DNA from: Puniceicoccaceae bacterium
Lineage (GTDB): Bacteria; Verrucomicrobiota; Verrucomicrobiia; Opitutales; Coraliomargaritaceae
Length of the DNA: 13,096 bases
Direction of reading: 5' to 3'
Assembly: GCA_003567255.1 (NCBI GenBank)
Contig: PWZW01000321.1
Coordinates: 1-13,096 of the forward strand
Below, piece after piece: positions 1-7,427 of this stretch. A program made the translations under genes and the position numbers. Numbering within the stretch: the first letter of the stretch is position 1; each line of letters begins with the position of its first letter. The notes under the pieces were generated by a model. The model did no database searches. It had not been told where the DNA came from and saw only the letters and a list, made by a program, of their open reading frames with translations.

Positions 1-41
1 AAGAGCTGGGCGGCCAAGCCATCTACGGCGGCAAGCTCTAG
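1..41 (+). CDS. C-terminal end of an unidentified protein (partial)
   Basis: The reading frame that starts at base 3 encodes ELGGQAIYGGKL and stops at TAG 39-41. A strong intrinsic terminator follows 30 nt later, which supports this frame as the true end of a gene running in from the left. Twelve residues are too few to assign a family, and I do not recognise them. Confidence 0.5.
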   Translation, partial: ELGGQAIYGGKL

Positions 42-71
42 ACCTCCGCCCATCCGGGCACTTTCCTTTTC

Positions 72-107
72 AAGCCCGGTTGCACAACGTGCAGCCGGGC
101 TTTTTTT
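72..107 (+). terminator. Rho-independent terminator of the left-edge gene
   Basis: AAGCCCGGTTGCA (72-84) pairs with TGCAGCCGGGCTT (90-102) across a 5-nt loop. This gives a 13-bp stem containing one T-G wobble (80/94). A run of seven T follows (101-107). The layout is that of a classical intrinsic terminator and separates the left-edge gene from the phosphatase gene. Confidence 0.93.
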
Positions 108-195
108 GGTGAAGCCACTCACTCGAAACGGACTCCAGTAGAATATCTCTGGCTCACTTGAGATTCCGAAAAAGACCAGTCATCGTTTGGATGTG

Positions 196-729
196 ATGAT
201 GCGTAAGCTCAAGTCAGGTTTTTTTCTCAGTCTCCTATGCCTATGCTACGCACTTTCAACCTTAGCCGCAAACCACGAGGTCAGCGATAGGCAAGGCCAA
301 GTTTATTTTCTGAGGCACGCCATTGCGCCCGGGTCGGGGGATCCCCCCGGTATGCGTCTTGATCGGCCCTCCTCGCAAAGAAATCTGAGCACGGAGGGAC
401 GCGCACAGGCGAAAGCAATTGGTGAGGAGCTTCGGGCCTCTGGTGTGACTGAAGCGATCGTTTACTGTAGCCAGTGGAATCGCTGCCTGGAAACGGCCGA
501 GTTGCTCGGTTTCTCGGAACCTATCCCACATCCTGGCCTAAACTCTTTTTGGCAACGGCGGGCAGAGCGCCCACAGGTCCTCGCGGACTTTCAAAAACTG
601 ATCAACTCGCTCCCCGAACAAGGACCGCCCGTCATTTTGGTAACGCATTATGTCAATATACAAGCGGTGACCGGGCGCCCCGTGGCATCCGGAAAAGGCT
701 TTTGGGTTTCACTCTGCGAGCTGCGATAG
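196..729 (+). CDS. Exported histidine phosphatase family protein (SixA/phosphoglycerate-mutase-like)
   Basis: This is a branch-2-like or SixA-like histidine phosphatase, probably acting on a small phosphoester or phosphohistidine outside the cytoplasm; the substrate is unknown. Visible catalytic features are FLRHA (phosphohistidine-forming His after Arg), the second Arg region SQRNLSTEGRAQA, SQWNRCLETA, and VTHYVNI with the second His. The N-terminus has a positive MRKLKS segment, a hydrophobic stretch and an ALSTLAA cleavage-like site, so it has a likely signal peptide. I chose ATG 196; ATG 199 and an in-frame TTG at 187 are alternatives, and none has a clear ribosome binding site. Mature homologues normally continue about 10-15 residues past the point equivalent to ASGKGFW, whereas this one stops almost at once. 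A frameshift is therefore possible (see findings). The family call is firm; function and exact ends are not. Confidence 0.8.
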   Translation: MMRKLKSGFFLSLLCLCYALSTLAANHEVSDRQGQVYFLRHAIAPGSGDPPGMRLDRPSSQRNLSTEGRAQAKAIGEELRASGVTEAIVYCSQWNRCLETAELLGFSEPIPHPGLNSFWQRRAERPQVLADFQKLINSLPEQGPPVILVTHYVNIQAVTGRPVASGKGFWVSLCELR

Positions 730-870
730 GGAAGCTCCCGGTTCGTTTTATGCTGACGCGCGATGGTTCATCCACGAGGCCTTGTGTGATTTGGAAAATG
801 CGTGAAGTGCTGCCCAGACCCGCAAAGTGAAACCTTGCCGCCAGAAGTAAGGACCGTTTACCTATCCTGC

Positions 871-1629
871 ATGGTTTCACTCTCTGAGATAGTCGAGTTC
901 TGCGCAAAAGCGGCAAATGTTAATCAAATCACCGATTTCGATGGTGCGATGAACGGTCTGCAAATCGAAAACAATGGAACGGTCAGCTGTATTGGCGCAG
1001 CGGTCGATGCCGGGCTCGTTCCCTTCCAAAAAGCTGTAGCGGAGGGTGTGGATTTTTTGATCTGCCACCACGGACTGTTCTGGACCCCGCCCATCCCACT
1101 CACGGGAGTTAATCGCGCAAAGGTGAAGTTCGCTTTTGATCACAATCTGGCAGTTTACGGAGCACACCTTCCACTCGATTGCCATCCGGAGTTAGGGAAT
1201 AATGCTTGCTTGGCAAAGGCCCTCGGCCTTAAGCCAGTGGACACTTTTCTGCCTTATGAAGGCAACCATATCGGACTCATCACCGAGGGGCCTGCCAATG
1301 GTAGACATGCTCTGGCTGAGGCGCTCAAAAGCCTTTTTCCGCAAAGCTACCAAGCCATGGAATTTGGTTCAGATCATCCCGAACGCATAGCCATTCTCAC
1401 TGGAAGCGGCCAAAGCGCGGTGAACAAGCTCAAGGCCGCAGGGGTGGACACACTGGTGACGGGCGAGCTTCGGCAAAATCACTTCAACATTGCTCAGGAA
1501 TTAAAATTAAATCTTTATCCCTGCGGTCACTATGCCACCGAAACCTTCGGTGTGAAAGCGCTCGGTGAATTGGCCGCTAAGCAGTTTGGTTTGCCCTTCA
1601 AATTCATTCCAACCGAATGCCCTCTTTAA
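871..1629 (+). CDS. Nif3/YbgI-family dinuclear metal-centre protein
   Basis: This 252-residue protein has the length and all ligand motifs of the Nif3-like family, toroidal hexamers that hold two metal ions per subunit. The biochemical role is unsettled; members are often annotated as GTP cyclohydrolase 1 type 2 homologues. Metal-ligand candidates are H66 and H67 in DFLICHHGLFW, D103 in HLPLDCHPELGNN, and H220 and E224 in GHYATETFG. They match the family's His-His-Asp-His-Glu set. ATG 871 gives MVSLSEIVEF, the usual N-terminus; the frame is open upstream to 802, but that extension has no family resemblance. AAGGA at 849-853 lies 17 nt before the start, too far for normal use. It precedes rph by 32 nt and may be co-transcribed with it. 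There is no sign of truncation. Confidence 0.92.
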   Translation: MVSLSEIVEFCAKAANVNQITDFDGAMNGLQIENNGTVSCIGAAVDAGLVPFQKAVAEGVDFLICHHGLFWTPPIPLTGVNRAKVKFAFDHNLAVYGAHLPLDCHPELGNNACLAKALGLKPVDTFLPYEGNHIGLITEGPANGRHALAEALKSLFPQSYQAMEFGSDHPERIAILTGSGQSAVNKLKAAGVDTLVTGELRQNHFNIAQELKLNLYPCGHYATETFGVKALGELAAKQFGLPFKFIPTECPL

Positions 1630-1661
1630 TCCACCAGCTTCCTTTTTAAATTTAAACCACC

Positions 1662-2432
1662 ATGACCGAATCATCCGAAAACTCCGCCCCCATCAAGCGC
1701 GCTGATGGCAGACAAGAAACCGACCTTAGACCGATCAGTTTTGAAATTGATTTTGTCCCCTACGCCGCCGGCTCCGTGCTCATCAACTTTGGCAAAACCA
1801 GAGTCATCTGTGCCGCGAGTATCGAAAATGGCGTGCCCGGTTGGATGCGCCACCAAAATGTCGAAGGCGGCTGGATGACTGCCGAGTATTCGATGCTTCC
1901 TTACAGCACCCTGGAGCGCAAACACCGCGATGTGAATAAGGGCAAAATCGAGGGGCGCACTGTAGAGATTCAACGATTGATTGGACGCGCCCTGCGGGCA
2001 GTCCTTGATCTCAAAAAACTTGGTAAACGTACTCTGTGGATTGATTGCGACGTTTTGCAGGCCGATGGCGGTACGCGCACGGCCGCAATCACCGGTGCGT
2101 ATGTTGCCGCACAAATCGCGATTCAGCGTCTGATGGAGGTCGGTAAGATCGCCGAGAATCCTTTCAGCGACTCCGTCGGCGCGGTCTCGGTCGGTATCGT
2201 CGACGGCCTTCCGCTGGTTGATCTGGACTACAGCGAGGATTTTGCCGCGAGCGTGGATGCCAATTTAGTGATGGCAGGCAACGGCGAGTTTGTAGAGGTA
2301 CAAAGTAGCGGCGAAGGTGCCACCTTCAGTAGGGAAGCCATGGATGAACTGCTCGACCGCGGTGCCCGGGCCATCCATCAAATTGAAATCCTGCAAAAGC
2401 AGGCAATCACAACGGGCTTGGCGAAAAGATAA
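1662..2432 (+). CDS. rph: Ribonuclease PH
   Basis: This is a phosphate-dependent 3'-to-5' exoribonuclease that trims the 3' trailer of tRNA precursors and forms a hexameric ring in the cytoplasm. It has 256 residues, close to the usual 240-260. Diagnostic segments are RADGR (13-17), the GWMTAEYSMLP region, RTVEIQRLIGRALR (99-112), DCDVLQADGGTRTAAI (128-143) and LVDLDYSED (185-193), which supplies the catalytic acidic residues. The SSGEGATFSREAMDELL segment near the C-terminus is also typical. ATG 1662 is preceded by AAACCACC and a 12-bp AT palindrome (TTTAAATTTAAA, 1645-1656) rather than a Shine-Dalgarno sequence. Its neighbour leuS follows after 77 nt. RNA processing and tRNA charging fit together as housekeeping translation functions. 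Confidence 0.96.
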   Translation: MTESSENSAPIKRADGRQETDLRPISFEIDFVPYAAGSVLINFGKTRVICAASIENGVPGWMRHQNVEGGWMTAEYSMLPYSTLERKHRDVNKGKIEGRTVEIQRLIGRALRAVLDLKKLGKRTLWIDCDVLQADGGTRTAAITGAYVAAQIAIQRLMEVGKIAENPFSDSVGAVSVGIVDGLPLVDLDYSEDFAASVDANLVMAGNGEFVEVQSSGEGATFSREAMDELLDRGARAIHQIEILQKQAITTGLAKR

Positions 2433-2455
2433 GTCGCCTTCGCGTACGCCCTTTC

Positions 2456-2509
2456 CACTCACACCTCCCTTGCCAAGCAAAGCAAAGAGCCTTTTTCACT
2501 GACACCTCC
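2456..2509 (+). repeat. Imperfect 13-nt direct repeat in the leuS leader
   Basis: CACTCACACCTCC (2456-2468) and CACTGACACCTCC (2497-2509) differ at one base and lie 41 nt apart; the second copy ends exactly at the leuS ATG. Both contain CACCTCC, the same sense as the 3' tail of bacterial 16S rRNA and so the opposite of a Shine-Dalgarno sequence. The role is unknown and it may be chance. Confidence 0.45.
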
Positions 2510-5092
2510 ATGAATGCACCCATTTCCCAGACGAAAACGTACGATTTCAGCACGATCGAGCCGAACTGGCAAAAATACTGGTCATCCCAAAAGACCTTTT
2601 ATGCCGCTGACTTCGAGGACAAACCGACCTTTTACGTTTTGGACATGTTTCCCTACCCCTCCGGGGCTGGGCTCCACATTGGGCACCCTGAGGGCTATAC
2701 CGCCAGCGATGCCTTAAAGCGCTTCAAACGCGCCCAGGGGTATAACGTGCTGCACCCGATGGGCTGGGACGCCTTTGGCCTTCCCACCGAGCAGTACGCT
2801 ATCCAAACCGGCAAGCATCCGCGCACCACCACCGCAACCAACGTGGAAAACTTCAAAGCGCAGCTCGCCCGGCTTGGCTTCGCCTACGACTGGGATCGGG
2901 AAGTAAACACCACGGACCCGAACTACTTCCGCTGGACCCAGTGGATCTTTCTCCAACTCTTTAAAAAGGGCCTTGCCTACGTCGACGAAAAGCCCGTGTG
3001 GTGGTGCCCTGCCCTCGGTACGGTTTTGGCCAATGAGGAGATCATCGACGGACGTTCCGAACGAGGCAACCACCCGGTTGAGCGGCGGGCACTGCGCCAG
3101 TGGGTTCTCAAAATCACTGCTTATGCGGAACGTCTGATCGACGGGCTTGATGCCCTGGACTGGCCGGATTCCACCAAACGCCTCCAGCGCAACTGGATTG
3201 GACGTAGCGAAGGTGCCGAGCTGAGTTTTGCGATAGACGAGCATGCCGACCTGAGTCTCAAAGTCTTCACGACCAGGCCGGACACCCTCTTTGGTGCCAC
3301 CTACATGGTGGTCTCCCCCGAGCACCCGCTCCTCGAAAAAATCACTACCCCGGCACAGGCGGCCGCCGTCAAGGCCTATCAAAAACGCGCCGCTGGAAAG
3401 AGCGACCTGGAGCGAGCCGAGATTTCCAAGGAAAAATCGGGCGAACCCACCGGCGCCTGGGCGATTAACCCCGTGAACGGAGAGCGCCTGCCCATCTGGG
3501 TTGCCGACTACGTTTTGATGAGCTACGGCACGGGCGCCATTATGGCGGTGCCTGCGCACGATGATAGGGATTTTGCCTTCGCCAAAAAGTTTGGTCTTGA
3601 GATCGTTAAAGTCATCGATGGCGGTGCCGATACTAGCCTTCCCTACACCGGTGATGGCAAATTAATGAACTCGGGGGCATTTGACGGCCTCTCCCCGGCA
3701 GAGGCCAAAGCGAAGATTGTGGAACAGCTTTCCAGCGAGGGAAGCGGTGATTTGACGATAAGCTATAAACTACGCGACTGGCTTTTCTCCCGCCAGCGTT
3801 TTTGGGGGGAGCCTTTCCCCATCCTCTGGGTCTCGGAATCTGATTACGACGCAATCAAGCACTGCGGAGGAAAGTTGGCGGCGGAATTGCCCCAAGCCCC
3901 CGTCACTGCCCAAATTGACGGGGAGACGCGCTACGCTGTTGCCCTCCCGCCGGAGAGCCTCCCGCTGGACTTGCCGGAGGTGGAGTCGTTTGCCCCAAGC
4001 GGCGCTGCGGAAAGTCCTTTGGCAAAGGCGACTGACTGGCTCAAGGTATGGCTGAATCCGGAAAGCGGGGAATGTGTCCCCCAATCCAAGGCAAAACCGG
4101 GGGCCGCCTGGGTCGCAGCGATGCGGGAGACTAACACCATGCCGCAATGGGCCGGGTCCTGCTGGTATTACCTCCGCTATATTGACCCGTCAAATACCGC
4201 CGCTCCCGTGGATAAAGCAAAGGCAAGCTATTGGGGAATGCCCGACCTCTATATCGGAGGGGCCGAACACGCTGTGCTTCACTTGCTCTACGCCCGCTTT
4301 TGGCATCACGTTCTCTACGATCTTGGCGTCGTACCCCACCCGGAACCTTTCAAGAAACTCTTCCACCAGGGGATTATCCTCGGCGAGGACGGTGAGAAAA
4401 TGTCCAAAAGTCGGGGTAATGTTGTGAATCCGGATACCATCATCGCCGAGCACGGTGCCGATGCCCTACGGCTTTACCTTATGTTCCTCGGCCCTTTAGA
4501 GGCGATGAAACCCTGGAACACGCAGGGAATCGAGGGCATTTCACGCTTTTTAAGAAAGCTTTGGAGAATGCTGATCGCAGAAGACGGCGAGCTGAAGGAG
4601 GCTCTGGAGGAGGGGGCAGCACTGGACACCGAGAGTGAACGGCTTCTCCACCAGACGATCAAAAAGGTAACTGAGGACTACGGTGCCCTGCGGTTTAATA
4701 CCGCGATTTCTCAACTCATGGTCTGTTTAAACCAACTCGCCAAACTGGAGCGGCTTCCCCGCTCAGCAGCCGAATGCTTCCTCCAGTTGCTTGCGCCACT
4801 CGCCCCTCACATCTGCGAAGAGCTCTGGGCTCGGCTGGGGAACCAACCTTCCATCTGTCAGGCGAGGTGGCCGGCGTTCGACGCCTCTAAGCTCGTCGAG
4901 GACACCGTGAAGATCATCTTCCAGGTAAACGGTAAACTCCGTGGCGAGGGCCGCTTTGCAAAGGACACCGATCAAGCAACGCTGATCGCAGCGGCCAAAG
5001 CAGACCCCAAAGTTGCCAGCCACTTGGAGGGAAAAACCATTCGTCGGGAAATCTGTATTCCGGGGCGGATCGTGAACCTTGTCGTCGGGTAA
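2510..5092 (+). CDS. leuS: Leucyl-tRNA synthetase
   Basis: This class Ia aminoacyl-tRNA synthetase joins leucine to tRNA-Leu in the cytoplasm. It has 860 residues. The ATP-binding HIGH motif is at 56-59 (PYPSGAGLHIGHP) and KMSKS at 630-634 (GEDGEKMSKSRGN). The editing domain (CP1) contains TTRPDTLFG from residue 254 and MAVPAHDDRDFAFA from 345, including the Asp expected to bind the amino group of misacylated substrate. The zinc-knuckle region reads WWCPALGTVLANEEIIDGR and keeps only one Cys, so zinc is probably not bound there; I recall Bacteroidota enzymes looking similar. Between RFWGEPFPILW and the PPESLPLDLPEV segment there is an extra stretch of about 40 residues compared with the E. 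coli enzyme. ATG 2510 follows CACCTCC, not a Shine-Dalgarno. It lies 77 nt after rph. Confidence 0.97.
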   Translation: MNAPISQTKTYDFSTIEPNWQKYWSSQKTFYAADFEDKPTFYVLDMFPYPSGAGLHIGHPEGYTASDALKRFKRAQGYNVLHPMGWDAFGLPTEQYAIQTGKHPRTTTATNVENFKAQLARLGFAYDWDREVNTTDPNYFRWTQWIFLQLFKKGLAYVDEKPVWWCPALGTVLANEEIIDGRSERGNHPVERRALRQWVLKITAYAERLIDGLDALDWPDSTKRLQRNWIGRSEGAELSFAIDEHADLSLKVFTTRPDTLFGATYMVVSPEHPLLEKITTPAQAAAVKAYQKRAAGKSDLERAEISKEKSGEPTGAWAINPVNGERLPIWVADYVLMSYGTGAIMAVPAHDDRDFAFAKKFGLEIVKVIDGGADTSLPYTGDGKLMNSGAFDGLSPAEAKAKIVEQLSSEGSGDLTISYKLRDWLFSRQRFWGEPFPILWVSESDYDAIKHCGGKLAAELPQAPVTAQIDGETRYAVALPPESLPLDLPEVESFAPSGAAESPLAKATDWLKVWLNPESGECVPQSKAKPGAAWVAAMRETNTMPQWAGSCWYYLRYIDPSNTAAPVDKAKASYWGMPDLYIGGAEHAVLHLLYARFWHHVLYDLGVVPHPEPFKKLFHQGIILGEDGEKMSKSRGNVVNPDTIIAEHGADALRLYLMFLGPLEAMKPWNTQGIEGISRFLRKLWRMLIAEDGELKEALEEGAALDTESERLLHQTIKKVTEDYGALRFNTAISQLMVCLNQLAKLERLPRSAAECFLQLLAPLAPHICEELWARLGNQPSICQARWPAFDASKLVEDTVKIIFQVNGKLRGEGRFAKDTDQATLIAAAKADPKVASHLEGKTIRREICIPGRIVNLVVG

Positions 5093-5114
5093 ATAAATCT
5101 GCGCGTACCCGACG
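5083..5114 (+). promoter_or_regulatory. Hairpin overlapping the leuS stop codon
   Basis: CGTCGGGTA (5083-5091) pairs perfectly with TACCCGACG (5106-5114) over a 14-nt loop, and the stop TAA (5090-5092) lies partly inside the left arm. No T-run follows, so it is not a normal intrinsic terminator. It could act as a weak or factor-assisted attenuator, or as a 3' mRNA stabiliser between leuS and the next gene. Confidence 0.5.
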
Positions 5115-5133
5115 GGAAGCTACAAAAAACACC

Positions 5134-5949
5134 ATGAACTTTGGTAATCTATACTCAACCCTGACCAGCTGTGTGGCCCTGATGCTGCTTTCGGTATCAA
5201 CGGTGGCGGCGGATGGATTTTGGGAGGGTTTTGCTTTGGTGAGCAGCCGCGAGGGCGAAGGCCTTTGGGAACACCCATCCCAAACCACAGCTAAAGGTTG
5301 GCCTCCCCTTCACGCCCAGCGCGAAATGGGTGGAGTGCGGCTCCAAAGCGCCGACGATGCGCACTTGGTTCTCGTCCTCTCGAACCGCCTCGCCCTGGCC
5401 TTGGGCCAATCGACACAGGTGCACTGTGAGCAATTTATGCAAGCACCCATCAGTGGTACGGACCGATTCACCTTGGAACCCAGCACGAGTCGACTCGTGC
5501 TGCGCCTCGACGCCGGGCGCATCGGCGTGGCAACCGGTGAGCTGAGGGCAGATTCGGAGGTCCGCATCCTTGGACCAAACGGTGCGCTGATGCTGCGCAG
5601 CGGCGTATTTGTCATCACGCAGCATGCGCGAACGCTGCAAGTGAAAATCTTCGAGGGCAACGCACGCTTTGAAAGCACCCAAACCGAAGTACCCGAATTC
5701 ATTCCCGCACGAACGGTATTTGAAGTCTCCCCCCAAGGCAAACTCACACGGGAAAGGCTTGCTGACATTGAGCATGCCGATGCCGATGCTTGGCAACTGA
5801 GCGAAGCCGCGCGATTCGCCCGGACCCGGGTGCACGCCTTTCCGGTGACAACCAGTGCGAGCAAGCCACTGGAGCTCAAACGCGCCCTTCCGGCATCCAC
5901 TGCCGGAAAGATCCCAGTCCACCCCTTACGTCCTCAAGCCAAGGACTGA
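5134..5949 (+). CDS. Exported FecR-domain-like protein
   Basis: This 271-residue protein has an uncleaved-looking N-terminus followed by a hydrophobic segment and VSTVAA (cleavage near residues 25-26), so it is predicted to be exported. Residues about 70-190 resemble a FecR-type beta-sandwich: a run of alternating hydrophobic strands (LVLVLSNRLALALG), then LVLRLDAGRIGVATG, VRILGPNGALMLRSGVFVIT and LQVKIFEGNARFES, ending near PEFIPARTVFEV, which resembles the usual L-x-AGE end. FecR domains relay signals across the envelope in TonB/anti-sigma systems, but there is no sigma factor, anti-sigma factor or TonB receptor gene here, so function is open. The tail (about 200-271) has low-complexity Ala/Arg/Pro-rich character. 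It starts 41 nt after leuS and ends 3 nt before lpxI, with which it is very likely co-transcribed. The start context is AAAAAACACC-ATG without a Shine-Dalgarno. Confidence 0.65.
   Translation: MNFGNLYSTLTSCVALMLLSVSTVAADGFWEGFALVSSREGEGLWEHPSQTTAKGWPPLHAQREMGGVRLQSADDAHLVLVLSNRLALALGQSTQVHCEQFMQAPISGTDRFTLEPSTSRLVLRLDAGRIGVATGELRADSEVRILGPNGALMLRSGVFVITQHARTLQVKIFEGNARFESTQTEVPEFIPARTVFEVSPQGKLTRERLADIEHADADAWQLSEAARFARTRVHAFPVTTSASKPLELKRALPASTAGKIPVHPLRPQAKD
5941..5945 (+). promoter_or_regulatory. Ribosome binding site of lpxI
   Basis: AAGGA lies 7 nt before ATG 5953 and within the last codons of the upstream FecR-like gene. It is one of few recognisable Shine-Dalgarno sequences in the window, and it supports both the chosen lpxI start and translational coupling across the 3-nt gap. 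Confidence 0.6.
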
Positions 5950-5952
5950 TTC

Positions 5953-6804
5953 ATGTCTACCCTGCCCTCCACCTTTCTTCCCACCGATTTCGATGGCCGC
6001 GCCATCGCATTGCTTGCCGGTAAAGGACGCTACCCGGAACTTTCCCTGGAATCCATCAGGGCCGCAGGGTTTCAAGCAAAGCTCATTGCCTTTGACGGAG
6101 AAACGTCGGAATCGCTCTGGGAGCAATTCGACCCAAATGACCGCACCAGGATAAAGGTGGGCCAACTGGGAAAGATGCTGAAAAGTCTCAACAAGCTGGA
6201 TTGCGGCTATGCGCTAATGGCCGGGCAAATCACCCCCCGACGCCTTTTTCGCGGCCTTCATCCCGACCTCAAGGCGCTGACCATTCTGAATAGTTTAAAG
6301 GAAAGAAACGCAGAAACCATCTTCGGAGCTATTGCCAGTGAGGTAGAAAACATAGGTATCCAACTTTTGGATGCGCGATGCTTCCTCGATCAACACATTG
6401 CCACCGAGGGATTGATGACGCCCGGACGGCAAAAGTGCGAGCAGCGCTTTCTCGATCACGGCATTGAAATCGCCCGGCACATTGCCGAGCGGGATATTGG
6501 GCAAGGTGCGGTTGTGCGCAAAGGTACCGTCCTCGCAGTCGAAGCCTTTGAAGGCACCGATAAAATGCTCCGCCGTGCGGGTGAGTTTAAGACCGATGGC
6601 TTAATCTTCGTAAAGACGGTCAAGCGAAAGCAGGACTACCGTTTTGATGTTCCGGTCTTCGGCTTGAAAACCCTGGAAACTATGGTGGAGGCGGGTATCG
6701 GCACTGCCGCCCTCGAAACTGGTTGCACCCTCATTTTGGACAAAGACACCGTGCTCAAAGCCGCGAAAAAAAGGCGCATTGAGCTGATCGGCTATGCCCC
6801 CTAG
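5953..6804 (+). CDS. lpxI: UDP-2,3-diacylglucosamine pyrophosphatase, LpxI type
   Basis: LpxI (formerly DUF1009) hydrolyses UDP-2,3-diacylglucosamine to lipid X plus UMP, the fourth step of lipid A synthesis at the inner face of the cytoplasmic membrane. It replaces LpxH in many non-enteric Gram-negatives. The 283-residue length is typical. Family hallmarks seen are IALLAGKGRYP (residues 18-28), LMAGQITPRRLF, GLMTPG, the VVRKGTVLAVEAFEGTDKMLRRAG block (187 onward) and DYRFDVPVFGLKT with D232, the probable invariant catalytic Asp. The Asn-Ser-Leu-Lys-Glu-Arg segment near residue 115 is the usual region between the two domains. Its presence implies the host makes lipid A. The start is backed by AAGGA. 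It converges with the YqgE/AlgH gene with only 26 nt between stops and no obvious strong terminator. Confidence 0.95.
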   Translation: MSTLPSTFLPTDFDGRAIALLAGKGRYPELSLESIRAAGFQAKLIAFDGETSESLWEQFDPNDRTRIKVGQLGKMLKSLNKLDCGYALMAGQITPRRLFRGLHPDLKALTILNSLKERNAETIFGAIASEVENIGIQLLDARCFLDQHIATEGLMTPGRQKCEQRFLDHGIEIARHIAERDIGQGAVVRKGTVLAVEAFEGTDKMLRRAGEFKTDGLIFVKTVKRKQDYRFDVPVFGLKTLETMVEAGIGTAALETGCTLILDKDTVLKAAKKRRIELIGYAP

Positions 6805-6830
6805 CGACGCGTGGTCCCCTGTGGGAGCGC

Positions 6831-7400
6831 TTAATTGAGCGAAGGATTGTCCGGCTCGTTACTGAGTAAACGATACTTCACCCCGAAGGAGCCGACCAAA
6901 GATCGCCAAAGTTGGGACCCATCCTCAGCTTCGATGGCCCGGCTGATCGCAGCCTTTAGCCAGGCACCCTCCTCCATTTCGCCCTCAACCTGCCCGCCTT
7001 CCCAACCAGCATAGCCGAGAAACCCACGGCAGACATAAGGCTCACTGCCCTCCATAAGCCCAAGCATTTTGCCGGCGGTGATCCCGAAGTGGAGCTTAAA
7101 GACGGTCCCTGCGCTCTCGTCCCAGCGCCAGGCCGCCAGCAGGAGCTGATTCGGATCGACGGGGCCTCCGTCATAGACGGGTACCTTCGCCAATGGATTT
7201 TTTTCAAATGGTTGATAGAGTTCACCGAGGGTCTTTCCCGTGGGTCGGTTTAAAATTACACCCAGCGCGCCCGCTTCCTCAGCATGCGCACAGAGGAGGA
7301 TCACACTCCGGCGAAAGTTGGGATCACGCATCGCGGGATCGGCCAACAACAGAGAGCCAGGAACCAAACCAGTGGTGTTTTCGTTCTCAAAAAAACGCAT
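6831..7400 (-). CDS. YqgE/AlgH family protein (DUF179)
   Basis: This 189-residue cytoplasmic protein belongs to a widespread family of unknown biochemical function, historically linked to alginate regulation in Pseudomonas (AlgH). Diagnostic segments are GLVPGSLLLADPAMRDPNFRRSVILL near the N-terminus, GALGVILNRPTG, VYDGGPVDPNQLLL, and RGFLGYAGWEGGQVEGEM toward the C-terminus. The whole domain is present. ATG 7400-7398 is preceded by GAAAGT, at best a weak ribosome binding site. The gene sits 27 nt downstream of the dCMP deaminase gene on the same strand, so it is probably the last member of the minus-strand operon. The gene context does not reveal its function. Confidence 0.92.
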   Translation of the reverse strand: MRFFENENTTGLVPGSLLLADPAMRDPNFRRSVILLCAHAEEAGALGVILNRPTGKTLGELYQPFEKNPLAKVPVYDGGPVDPNQLLLAAWRWDESAGTVFKLHFGITAGKMLGLMEGSEPYVCRGFLGYAGWEGGQVEGEMEEGAWLKAAISRAIEAEDGSQLWRSLVGSFGVKYRLLSNEPDNPSLN

Positions 7401-7427
7401 ACTTTCAAACAGTGAGTCCGCAAGCTC

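Noticed and set aside
474..830. Open plus-strand frame overlapping the histidine phosphatase
   Set aside because: Most of it is a shadow of the phosphatase; only its end (about 711-830) might be coding, as the continuation of a frameshifted gene, and this is covered in the findings.
705..883. 11-nt direct repeat GGTTTCACTCT at 705-715 and 873-883
   Set aside because: The similarity stops after a few more bases and one copy lies inside the start of the Nif3-family gene; it gives no sign of a mobile element or attachment site.
2714..3559. Long open frame (281 codons) on the minus strand inside leuS
   Set aside because: It lies antisense to a firmly identified synthetase and its translation has no recognisable domain; such frames are common opposite GC-rich genes.
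5197..5922. Long open frame (241 codons) on the minus strand opposite the FecR-like gene
   Set aside because: The sense frame has a signal peptide, FecR-like strands and tight linkage to lpxI, while the antisense product is compositionally odd and has no start context.
6805..6830. Shared bidirectional terminator between lpxI and the YqgE/AlgH gene
   Set aside because: Only a 4-bp TCCC/GGGA stem without a T-run on either strand is visible.
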